Positions 1 to 6,155 of a stretch of DNA of 16,504 nucleotides are shown one piece after another. Where the stretch lies: contig JAITKQ010000063.1 of the NCBI GenBank assembly GCA_031278295.1, forward strand, positions 1 through 16,504, written 5' to 3'. The DNA comes from Spirochaetaceae bacterium (lineage in GTDB: Bacteria > Spirochaetota > Spirochaetia > Treponematales > Breznakiellaceae). Position 1 is the first letter of the stretch. Every line of letters begins with the position of its first letter. Under the pieces are notes generated by a model, which ran no database searches, had not been told where the DNA came from, and saw only the letters and a program-made list of their open reading frames with translations. A program made the position numbers and the translations under genes.

Positions 1-32
1 CAGTATAATCATTTGTTGCACACTATCAATCA

Positions 33-412
33 GTAATTTTACATTTACCGGTCTATCATTGGTGAAAAAGCCGCCGGTACGAAACGCGGGGATTGGAGGG
101 GCGCGAACGCTCCGCGCCCTCCCCCCGCCACCCGCCAGCGGGCCCCACATCCGCTACGCGGTAGCGTCCTGAAGGCGGGCTTCGGGTTCTGCCCTCGGGT
201 CCGAAATAGGCGCCAGGCATTCGCGGCTGTAAGCGGGGGATGATTTGATGTTTCAGGAACCACAAATGACTTTGGGTTGCCCCCCCCCCCCCCCTATTCC
301 CTCCGCGAACGCTTCGCGCGAACGCTTCGCGCCCCTCCAATCCCTTGCGCGTTTCGTACACAACCGCTTTTCGGCAATGTCGGCAATGACAGACCGGTAA
401 ATGTAAAATTAC
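33..412. repeat. MITE-like element with long imperfect inverted-repeat ends
   Basis: The terminal 22 bases at 33-54 (starting gtaattttacattt) are the exact reverse complement of 391-412. With gaps and mismatches the inverted match continues inward to about 116 on the left and about 301 on the right; both arms carry a gtacgaaacgcg block followed by gggattggaggggcgcga. The interior has no credible gene. It includes a 13-base tandem duplication (cgaacgcttcgcg at 306-318 and 319-331) and a 15-C run. Size and symmetry resemble a non-autonomous miniature element, but I see no clear target-site duplication and no matching transposase in the window. Two inverted copies of an intergenic repeat is an alternative reading. 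Confidence 0.6.
280..294. repeat. Poly-C tract of 15
   Basis: An uninterrupted run of 15 C (poly-G on the other strand) lies inside the inverted-repeat element, about 190 bases before clpS. Homopolymeric G/C runs of this length are slippage-prone, and in Treponema pallidum such runs upstream of tpr genes are known to affect expression. A regulatory role here is inference. The rest of 1-470 shows no gene. Confidence 0.8.
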
Positions 413-447
413 CGCTCACGGCCCGCGCGAACCGTACCGTACCGGAC

Positions 448-476
448 TGGAAATAGAGGGGGGAACTGTGTATAAT
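448..476 (+). promoter_or_regulatory. clpS promoter, probably leaderless
   Basis: A perfect -10 hexamer TATAAT lies at 471-476, with a weak -35 tggaaa (4 of 6) at 448-453 across a 17-base spacer. The -10 ends 6 bases before the clpS ATG at 483, so a start point 7 bases downstream falls on the A of ATG. The only purine-rich stretch (gaggggggaa, about 455-464) is roughly 20 bases from the ATG, too far for a normal ribosome binding site. Confidence 0.6.
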
Positions 477-482
477 TAAATC

Positions 483-782
483 ATGGGTATAGCGCTTGAT
501 TTTTCAGTAAAGAGAGCGGAGAAACTTAAAGAACCGGAAGACTTTAATGTTGTGCTTTTGAACGACAACTATACCTCGATGGATTTCGTGGTGGATGTAC
601 TCGTACTAATCTTCCATAAGGACGAGACGGAAGCGAACCGCATAATGATGGACGTACACCGGAAAGGCCGGGGTTTGGTCGGGACATATGCCCTGGACAT
701 AGCCCTTACAAAATCAGCGCAGGTTCATTCGCTTGCCGAGCAAAACAATTTTCCGTTGCGTTGTGTACTTGAGCCATCCTAG
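483..782 (+). CDS. clpS: ATP-dependent Clp protease adaptor ClpS
   Basis: This 99-residue protein matches the ClpS adaptor family, which binds N-degron substrates (N-terminal Leu, Phe, Tyr, Trp) and delivers them to the ClpA N-domain in the cytoplasm. The family core is visible: an N-terminal extension ending KLKEPEDF, then VVLLNDNYTSMDFVVDVL (about residues 23-40), where the LNDNYT stretch lines the N-degron pocket, and MMDVHRKGRGLVGTY (about 55-69). Length is normal. The ATG at 483 is preceded in frame by a TAA at 477-479, so no longer start exists. There is no Shine-Dalgarno sequence, and the -10 box sits directly upstream, suggesting a leaderless message. clpA follows after 245 bases that include a dispersed repeat and a separate promoter, so the two genes may be transcribed separately. 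Confidence 0.95.
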   Translation: MGIALDFSVKRAEKLKEPEDFNVVLLNDNYTSMDFVVDVLVLIFHKDETEANRIMMDVHRKGRGLVGTYALDIALTKSAQVHSLAEQNNFPLRCVLEPS

Positions 783-967
783 CAGCCTGTTGCCCTTGTA
801 GGCTTAACGCGCACCGTCAGGTGTACCCGCGGCACAGAAGTCCGCCCAAAGGCCGCAACGCGGCCTTTGGCATTGAGAGGGCGAATGACACGGGAGACTA
901 AGCCTCCACCGACACGCGGTATAAGACAGTAACGATTTTTCGGGATTTTACGCGCGAAGCAACGAGC
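780..967 (+). repeat. Dispersed intergenic repeat, copy 1
   Basis: The copy begins at the clpS stop codon (tagcagcctg) and ends near 967. It shares with the copies at 5341 and 5890 the blocks cattga..ggcgaatg.cacggg, agcctcc.cc, and gattttt..ggatttta.c.cg.gaagc. It contains a perfect 11-bp stem (ccaaaggccgc at 846-856, gcggcctttgg at 860-870) with loop aac. All three copies have the same orientation. No T-run follows the stem directly, so it is not a classical intrinsic terminator, but its place behind a gene suggests a transcript-end or RNA-stability role. Confidence 0.8.
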
Positions 968-974
968 TGCCGTC

Positions 975-1002
975 TTGAATTGAAATGAAATTATACTATA
1001 CT
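975..1002 (+). promoter_or_regulatory. Candidate clpA promoter
   Basis: TTGAAT at 975-980 and TATACT at 997-1002 are separated by 16 bases in an AT-rich patch just before clpA. This predicts a start near 1009 and a leader of about 19 bases. A strong GGAGGG Shine-Dalgarno at 1019-1024 lies just ahead of the ATG at 1028. Confidence 0.5.
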
Positions 1003-1027
1003 AAAGTAAAGACCTGTTGGAGGGTTT

Positions 1028-3541
1028 ATGAAGATTAGCCGACATGCCCAGGCGATAATAAACGCCGCATACACGGAAGCGCGGCTCCGGCGTCATGAGT
1101 ACCTGACGCCGGAGCATATACTATATGCCGCTCTCAATTTTGAAGAAGTGAAGGGGGTCTTGAATGCCTGCGGCGCGAATGTGAATCAGTTAAAAACCGG
1201 AATGGAGAGTTTTTTTGAAGATAAAATACCAATAAACAACAAGGAACCTACGCAGACGGTAGGATTTCACAGCGTTTTGGAAAGGGCCGTTATACAGAGC
1301 CGGTCTTCGCAACGGGAAATATTGGATGTTGCCGATATTCTGGTCTCGCTGTACGACGAAGAACAAAATTTTTGCGGGTACTACTTGCGAAAATCGGGGG
1401 TAAAACGGCTGGAACTTTTAAAAACCCTCTCGCACGGTTTAGACGGCGACGATACAGCCGCCTTGAATTTTATCAGGAGCGACTCAAACATGGGGGCCGC
1501 GTCCGTAACATCCGAGACGGACGAGGAAACACGGCAAAAGGCGCAAAAGAAGAGCGCCCTTGACCGTTTTGCGACGGAGCTTACCGCCCTTGCCCGCGCG
1601 GGCCGGCTGGATCCCTTGATTGGGCGGGTAAACGAGCTTGAACGTACCATACAGGTGCTATGCCGTAGGAACAAGAACAATCCCGTTCATGTAGGGGATT
1701 CCGGGGTGGGCAAGACGGCCATCACCGAGGGGCTGGCCCAGCTTATCGCGAAAGGAAAGGTACCCCCGCCCCTGCAAAACTGCAACGTTTACTCCCTTGA
1801 CATGGGCGCCCTGGTTGCCGGGACACGTTACCGGGGCGATTTTGAGGCCCGCGTAAAGATTGTCATTGATGAAATCATAAAAAAAGAACGCGCAATCCTG
1901 TTCATTGATGAGATTCACATGATGGTCGGTGCCGGCGCGGCCTCAGGCGGGGCGATGGACGCTTCGAATCTGCTTAAACCGGCGCTTGCCGGAGGCCGGC
2001 TGCGCTGCATAGGTTCGACCACACACGAAGAGTTCAATAAATACATCGAAAAGGACCGTGCGCTTTCACGGCGTTTCCAAAAGATCGACATTGATGAGCC
2101 CAGCGCTGAGGACGCCGTAAAGATTTTGCGGGGGATAAAGTCAAAGTACGAGGATTACCACAAGGTTCTGTATACGACTGAAGCGCTGGAGGCGGCTGTG
2201 GAGCTTTCCGCCCAGTACCTGACGGAACGCCGTCTGCCGGACAAGGCAATTGACGTGATAGATGAGGCGGGCGCCTTTGCCCGAATTGGGGTTTGGAAGG
2301 AGAGCGAGTTACGGAAGACGGAGAAAACCAGGGCGTTTGCCGAGGAAGATGCCGAAAATATTGCTGAAGGCTCCGTGTCAAAATCCGATAACTGGGACAA
2401 AATCCGCCGCGCACAGGACGCCTTGACGGAAGAATGCGATTACAGCTGTCCTGAAAACGATGATAACGGCGATCTATTTGTTGAGACTTATGTGCCCGGT
2501 CATTTGGAAACGGAAACTTCCGCCGCCGGTGGTACCGGGACGGTGACGGTAGATTTAACGCAGATCGAGAAGGTTGTGGCGCGGATTGCGCGGATTGCGG
2601 AAAAAACGGTCTGCGAAACGGAGCGCGACAAGCTTCGTTGCCTGGAAGAGAAGCTCAAAACCCGTGTATTTGGACAGGACGAGGCCGTAAAAACGGTAGT
2701 CCGGGCTGTAAAACAGAGCCGCGCCGGTTTCCGAAACCCGACAAAACCTATAGCAAACTTTCTTTTTGCCGGTCCTACCGGCGTAGGCAAAACGGAGCTG
2801 TCCCGATCGCTGGCGGATATGCTCGGCGTTCCGGTGTTGCGTTTTGATATGAGCGAGTACCAGGAAAAGCATACTGTTTCCAGGCTGATAGGTTCTCCGC
2901 CCGGATATGTCGGTTACGAGGAGGGCGGGCTCTTGACGGACGCGGTAAGAAAACAGCCGCGTTGCGTACTGCTGCTTGATGAGATAGAAAAGGCGCACGG
3001 CGATATATTTAACCTGTTGCTGCAAATCATGGATTATGCGACGCTGACCGACAACAACGGGCGGAAGGCGGATTTTCGGAATGTGGTTCTGATAATGACC
3101 AGCAATGCCGGAGCAAGGGATATAGGCAAGGCGCTGATCGGCTTTGGTGAGCGCGTACAGGGCCATGAAAGCGCGGTAAATGACGCGGTAGAAAAGATAT
3201 TCACGCCGGAATTCCGGGGACGCATAGACGCTGTCGTAAGCTTTGCGCATCTTTCCGAAGATGTAATGGTTTCCATCGTAGAGAAGGAAATTGACGCCTT
3301 CAAACAGCAGCTTGCCGGGAAAAACGTCACGATCACGGTAAGCGAGGCTTGCCTGAACCGTCTTGCCAAAGAAGGCTATTCAAAAGAATCCGGAGCGCGG
3401 AATGTGAGCAGGCTGATCGAGGACAAGGTAAAGTCATTCTTTGTGGACGAGGTACTGTTCGGACGGCTTTCAGGCGGAGGCTCGGCGGAGCTTGACTGGG
3501 AGGACGGAGAGTACAAGTTTGCGGTGGCCAAGCGGGCCTGA
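1028..3541 (+). CDS. clpA: Clp protease ATP-binding subunit ClpA
   Basis: This 837-residue class I Clp/Hsp100 ATPase forms a hexamer that unfolds substrates and threads them into ClpP. The Clp N-domain (about 1-145) binds ClpS. AAA module D1 has Walker A GDSGVGKT (223-230), Walker B ILFIDE (290-295) and an arginine-finger-type RRF near 348-350. D2 has Walker A GPTGVGKT (582-589) and Walker B VLLLDE (647-652). The ClpP-docking loop IGF is at 704-706, so ClpP partnership is expected. The protein is about 80 residues longer than E. coli ClpA; the extra length sits between D1 and D2 (about 422-505) and is acidic and Ser/Thr/Gly-rich. The first Walker A is preceded by NNPVHVGD where NPILVGE is usual. 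The 3' end overlaps aat. Confidence 0.95.
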   Translation: MKISRHAQAIINAAYTEARLRRHEYLTPEHILYAALNFEEVKGVLNACGANVNQLKTGMESFFEDKIPINNKEPTQTVGFHSVLERAVIQSRSSQREILDVADILVSLYDEEQNFCGYYLRKSGVKRLELLKTLSHGLDGDDTAALNFIRSDSNMGAASVTSETDEETRQKAQKKSALDRFATELTALARAGRLDPLIGRVNELERTIQVLCRRNKNNPVHVGDSGVGKTAITEGLAQLIAKGKVPPPLQNCNVYSLDMGALVAGTRYRGDFEARVKIVIDEIIKKERAILFIDEIHMMVGAGAASGGAMDASNLLKPALAGGRLRCIGSTTHEEFNKYIEKDRALSRRFQKIDIDEPSAEDAVKILRGIKSKYEDYHKVLYTTEALEAAVELSAQYLTERRLPDKAIDVIDEAGAFARIGVWKESELRKTEKTRAFAEEDAENIAEGSVSKSDNWDKIRRAQDALTEECDYSCPENDDNGDLFVETYVPGHLETETSAAGGTGTVTVDLTQIEKVVARIARIAEKTVCETERDKLRCLEEKLKTRVFGQDEAVKTVVRAVKQSRAGFRNPTKPIANFLFAGPTGVGKTELSRSLADMLGVPVLRFDMSEYQEKHTVSRLIGSPPGYVGYEEGGLLTDAVRKQPRCVLLLDEIEKAHGDIFNLLLQIMDYATLTDNNGRKADFRNVVLIMTSNAGARDIGKALIGFGERVQGHESAVNDAVEKIFTPEFRGRIDAVVSFAHLSEDVMVSIVEKEIDAFKQQLAGKNVTITVSEACLNRLAKEGYSKESGARNVSRLIEDKVKSFFVDEVLFGRLSGGGSAELDWEDGEYKFAVAKRA

Positions 3542-4208
3542 CCCTTTTTTCCCGTACTTGCCCGAAAACGTATATTACAAATTTCCCGATCCCAATCAAA
3601 TTGACGGCGATCTTGTTTGTGTCGGCGGGAATCTTTCGCCCGGTATGCTGATCTCCGCCTATAGTCAGGGAATTTTTCCGTGGTTCAATGAAAATGAACC
3701 GGTTTTATGGCGGTCGCCCGATCCCCGTTTTGTGATTTTTCCGCAAAACCTTCATGTTTCCAGGTCCATGCGGAAAATCCTGAATAAAAAACAGTTTGAA
3801 ATTAGCTTTGACCGCGATTTTGAGGCTGTAATTTCGGGTTGCGCCGCCACGTACCGCCCTGGACAGGGCGGTACGTGGATTACGGGCGACATGATAGCGG
3901 CGTACACGGCGCTGCACAGGCTCGGAAAGGCGCACTCCGCCGAGGCCTGGCAGGACGGCGGGCTTGCAGGCGGCTGTTACGGTGTGATTCTTGGCTCCGT
4001 GTTCTTTGGCGAATCTATGTTTTTCAACAGGCCGAACGCCTCAAAAGCGGCCTTTCTGACCCTTGCGGAGTCGCTTTTCGCGAACGGGACAGCCTTTATT
4101 GACTGTCAGACACGGACAGAACACCTAGCCGGTCTGGGCGCTACAGAGCTAAGCCGTAAAGATTTTCTGGACCTGCTAAAACGTCATGTCCGACGGACGG
4201 CCTCTTAG
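3519..4208 (+). CDS. aat: Leucyl/phenylalanyl-tRNA--protein transferase
   Basis: Aat transfers Leu or Phe from aminoacyl-tRNA to proteins with N-terminal Lys or Arg, creating N-degrons for ClpS-ClpA. Family blocks are clear in the 229-residue protein: GIFPWF (51-56), WRSPDPR (64-70), GTWIT (118-122), GESMFF (164-169) and FIDCQ (193-197). The reading frame is open from an ATG at 3441, but that start lies deep inside clpA and would add residues unlike the family. I prefer TTG at 3519, with GGAG at 3506-3509 nine bases upstream; it gives a length close to E. coli Aat (234) and overlaps clpA by 23 bases, implying translational coupling. A TTG at 3555 is possible but would trim the N-terminus. Identity is secure; the start is moderately sure. 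Confidence 0.9.
   Translation: MRWPSGPDPFFPYLPENVYYKFPDPNQIDGDLVCVGGNLSPGMLISAYSQGIFPWFNENEPVLWRSPDPRFVIFPQNLHVSRSMRKILNKKQFEISFDRDFEAVISGCAATYRPGQGGTWITGDMIAAYTALHRLGKAHSAEAWQDGGLAGGCYGVILGSVFFGESMFFNRPNASKAAFLTLAESLFANGTAFIDCQTRTEHLAGLGATELSRKDFLDLLKRHVRRTAS
3848..3877. repeat. Perfect 13-bp hairpin inside aat
   Basis: The sequence cacgtaccgccct (3848-3860) is exactly reverse-complemented at 3865-3877 around the 4-base loop ggac. It lies over codons for residues 110-119 of Aat, a loop (YRPGQGG) just before the conserved GTWIT. Confidence 0.85.
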
Positions 4209-4398
4209 ACACGGAAACACCGGTCTATGCTAATGCGTGGGCCTCAACGAATTCGGGGCTCGTTTTCATCCGTCGCGGGGACGTTTCGTACCGCCGGCAC
4301 ACCTGACAGCGGGAGGCGGCGGCGATTTTCTTAGCGCTTTTATGCACAAAGCGCAACGAAATGCCGGCGGTGAGCAAGCGCCGCCCTGGCCTGGAACC
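4209..4398. other. Intergenic region with inverted repeats, possible degenerate repeat copy
   Basis: No credible gene is seen between aat and the next promoter. It holds a 10-base inverted repeat (accgccggca at 4290-4299, tgccggcggt at 4362-4371) enclosing a 7-bp hairpin (gcgcttt at 4334-4340, aaagcgc at 4348-4354). The pair gcggcgatttt (4319) and aagcgcaac (4349) occurs in the same order and at nearly the same spacing (30 versus 27 bases) as in the repeat copy at 5341, so this may be a decayed copy. Confidence 0.4.
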
Positions 4399-4427
4399 TT
4401 GACATATAAAAGGCGCTTACATAAAAT
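4399..4427 (+). promoter_or_regulatory. Promoter of the lipoprotein gene
   Basis: A consensus -35 TTGACA at 4399-4404 and TAAAAT at 4422-4427 have a 17-base spacer, giving a start near 4434. A second TATAAT at 4431-4436 could act as an alternative -10. The leader to the start codon at 4493 is about 60 bases. Confidence 0.65.
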
Positions 4428-4492
4428 CCATATAATGGCACCGTATATAACCGGTATGCCGTAAAACAGCGGAATATGTGAGAGGTTGGCTT

Positions 4493-5344
4493 GTGAAATC
4501 AAAGGTTGTGGGTTTAACCGCTTTTGCGGTGTTTGCGCTTGCGGGCGTGGCTACCTTATGTTCCTGTGACGTACCGGTGGACAGGGGGGTTTTCAACCCT
4601 TCGGGCGTGGCGTCCGACAAGCTTGTTACCGTAAAAATTTCCCCGAACATGGCTGTTTCAAAGGTAGATAACCAGCCGGTAAACTGGACCCGGCCTGACA
4701 ACAACTATTCCCAAACTGTAAGAATGCCGCCCGGTATCCATGTATTTGAAGTCAGCTACAACGACAGTGTTAACTGGACCTTGAACCCGATCTCCGCCGT
4801 CGCAAAACTGACAAGCGGCAACGTGTACACCATTTCGCATGTTATCAACGGGCAAAGCATATCCATACAGATCAGTACGCGGAAAAACGGCGTGGAAGAA
4901 AGCGCCCTCTTTAACATGAACTCGCTTTCGGAAGAGGACGGTCCGCTGGCTGTCTACGTTCTGCGAGTCTTCAACCCGACGCTAATGAGTCCGGCGGGCA
5001 GGGTGCTGTTGAGCAGTTATGACGAAGATATCCTGTTTGAACATGATCTTGTCTACCGCAAGACGGACAAGAAAACGGGTAAAAAAACGGAAGGCCGCTA
5101 CGCGATAGAGATGGATTTTACGATGGGCGGCAGGGTATACTTCCTGGAAGCGGATTTAAGCGCCCTTTCTAGCGAAGCGTTTCTTGAAATGGATTTCAGG
5201 CAGGAAGCGGAGATAATCGCGGTTCCGGTGCTGTGTGACGGAAAAACGGTCACATACCGTTATTCCAGGCCGGAAAGTTTTGTTGACAGGGTGGATGTCT
5301 ACACGGTCACGGATTTAACGCCTGTACCGGTAACAGTTGACTAG
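4493..5344 (+). CDS. Putative lipoprotein of unknown function
   Basis: I do not recognise the family. The frame is open from GTG 4478, but GTG 4493 has a GAGAGG site at 4480-4485 seven bases upstream and yields a textbook signal peptide: MKSK, a hydrophobic stretch VVGLTAFAVFALAGVATL, and a relaxed lipobox L22-C23-S24 before Cys25, as tolerated in spirochaetes. The mature chain of about 259 residues looks beta-rich. The segment MPPGIHVFEVSYND (about 78-91 by this start) resembles the 'ligand-loop plus beta strand' of PEGA-like surface domains, a weak resemblance only. A Lys-rich patch (RKTDKKTGKKTEGRY) lies near residue 190. It has its own promoter and is followed by a dispersed repeat, so it is probably monocistronic and envelope-anchored. 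Confidence 0.75.
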   Translation: MKSKVVGLTAFAVFALAGVATLCSCDVPVDRGVFNPSGVASDKLVTVKISPNMAVSKVDNQPVNWTRPDNNYSQTVRMPPGIHVFEVSYNDSVNWTLNPISAVAKLTSGNVYTISHVINGQSISIQISTRKNGVEESALFNMNSLSEEDGPLAVYVLRVFNPTLMSPAGRVLLSSYDEDILFEHDLVYRKTDKKTGKKTEGRYAIEMDFTMGGRVYFLEADLSALSSEAFLEMDFRQEAEIIAVPVLCDGKTVTYRYSRPESFVDRVDVYTVTDLTPVPVTVD

Positions 5345-5485
5345 CAGCCCGCGATCATCCGGCTTGCCGCCGTCAAGTACGCCTGTGGCTTTGAAGGGGC
5401 GAATGGCACGGGAGCCCGGGCCTCCACCAACACACGGGTAGCGGCGATTTTTTGGATTTTACCCGTGAAGCGCAACAAACTCCCG
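5341..5485 (+). repeat. Dispersed intergenic repeat, copy 2 (stem-loop deleted)
   Basis: The copy starts at the lipoprotein stop codon with ctagcagcc, the same nine bases that begin copy 1, and carries ggggcgaatggcacggg, gcctccacc and gcggcgattttttggatttt, then acccgtgaagcgcaac. The stem-loop present in copies 1 and 3 is missing: the text runs from cctgtggc straight to tttgaagg, consistent with a deletion between the flanking tggc motifs. Confidence 0.8.
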
Positions 5486-5514
5486 GTAAATCCAGGATGT
5501 GTAGCAGGAATTTC

Positions 5515-5543
5515 TTGACAGGAGCCATACCTTAAACTATGTT
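5515..5543 (+). promoter_or_regulatory. Promoter of the acidic-protein gene
   Basis: A perfect TTGACA at 5515-5520 is followed after 17 bases by TATGTT (5538-5543, 4 of 6). The predicted leader of about 60 bases contains a 6-bp stem (gccgtt at 5551-5556, aacggc at 5570-5575). Confidence 0.5.
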
Positions 5544-5611
5544 TTTATCAGCCGTTTAAATAAACTTTGAACGGCGTTGTTTTATTAACATTTTATTAAA
5601 CGGAGAGGGTT

Positions 5612-5881
5612 ATGTTTTTTAAAAATTTTGTGGTAAATTTGACGGTTTGTGCGATGGAGCAGCTTGTAATGCTTTTTTTCATTCAAAAACAGCGCCTTTT
5701 AAAACAGGTCCAGCTTGCCTATGGTGATGACGACGATGATTATATCGGCGAAGAGGACGATGATGACTTCGACGATGACGATGATGACGATGATTTTGAC
5801 GAAGACGACGATGATTTTGATGAGGATGATGACTTTGACGACGATGACGATGACTTTGAAGATGACGATTACGACGACTAA
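5612..5881 (+). CDS. Small protein with a poly-Asp/Glu tail
   Basis: This 89-residue protein is of unknown function. Residues 1-38 are hydrophobic to mildly basic (MFFKNFVVNLTVCAMEQL, then a basic QKQRLLKQ stretch); residues 39-89 are almost only Asp and Glu, punctuated by aromatics at Y44, F53, F62, F69, F75, F82 and Y87. A GGAGAGGG ribosome site at 5602-5609 directly precedes the ATG, and a promoter lies upstream, which argues that it is translated although the composition could be called low-complexity. The acidic part is encoded by a GAY trinucleotide array, so length can change without frame loss. Possible roles are cation binding, nucleic-acid mimicry or chaperoning of basic proteins; none can be chosen from sequence. 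An internal ATG at 5654 is a weaker start. Confidence 0.65.
   Translation: MFFKNFVVNLTVCAMEQLVMLFFIQKQRLLKQVQLAYGDDDDDYIGEEDDDDFDDDDDDDDFDEDDDDFDEDDDFDDDDDDFEDDDYDD
5728..5881. repeat. GAY trinucleotide microsatellite
   Basis: An almost uninterrupted run of gat/gac codons with occasional gaa, gag, ttt, ttc and tat encodes the acidic tail. It is prone to in-frame expansion and contraction. Confidence 0.75.
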
Positions 5882-5889
5882 ATCGTCCG

Positions 5890-6155
5890 GTAGCCTGTAG
5901 CGCTTGCAGGTTCAACGCGCAACGTTAAGACCGGGATCATCCGGTATGCCGCGAGCTTTCGTTCGATCCGAGTTTACAGGGCAAGCCGCACCGCGGCTTG
6001 CCCTGTCAGGTGCGCCTGTGGCACAGAAGCCCGCGCCAAAGGCTGCCGTGCAGCCTTTGGCATTGAAGGAGCGAATGACACGGGGGCCTAAGCCTCCGCC
6101 GGGACGCGGTCAGCGGTAGCGGCGATTTTTTTGGATTTTACCCGCGAAGCGCAAA
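5890..6155 (+). repeat. Dispersed intergenic repeat, copy 3, between convergent genes
   Basis: This is the longest copy. It shares with copy 1 the left part (agcctgt..cgcttg.agg..aacgcgca) and with copy 2 the block gatcatccgg. It has a 12-bp stem (gccaaaggctgc at 6035-6046, gcagcctttggc at 6050-6061, loop cgt) and an extra 14-bp stem (5976-5989 with 5993-6006, loop acc). Relative to copy 1 the inner stem carries a compensatory change, one C-G pair becoming T-A. Its right end runs into the sirtuin gene, supplying that gene's last codons and stop. Confidence 0.8.

Noticed and set aside
45..361. Open frames on the minus strand in the first 361 bases
   Set aside because: They lie inside the inverted-repeat element, pass through the C-run and show no family resemblance.
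2555..3250. 231-codon open frame on the minus strand
   Set aside because: It is antisense to the clpA D2 module, whose coding is certain; no ribosome site or family resemblance.
4237..4464. 75-codon open frame before the lipoprotein gene
   Set aside because: It runs through inverted repeats and across the lipoprotein promoter; no ribosome site seen.
6035..6061. Stem-loop of repeat copy 3 as an intrinsic terminator
   Set aside because: No T-run follows the stem on either strand; a T-rich stretch lies about 65 bases further, so it is kept as a repeat hairpin only.
5904..6119. 71-codon open frame after the acidic-protein gene
   Set aside because: It lies entirely inside repeat copy 3 and has no ribosome site or protein-like composition.
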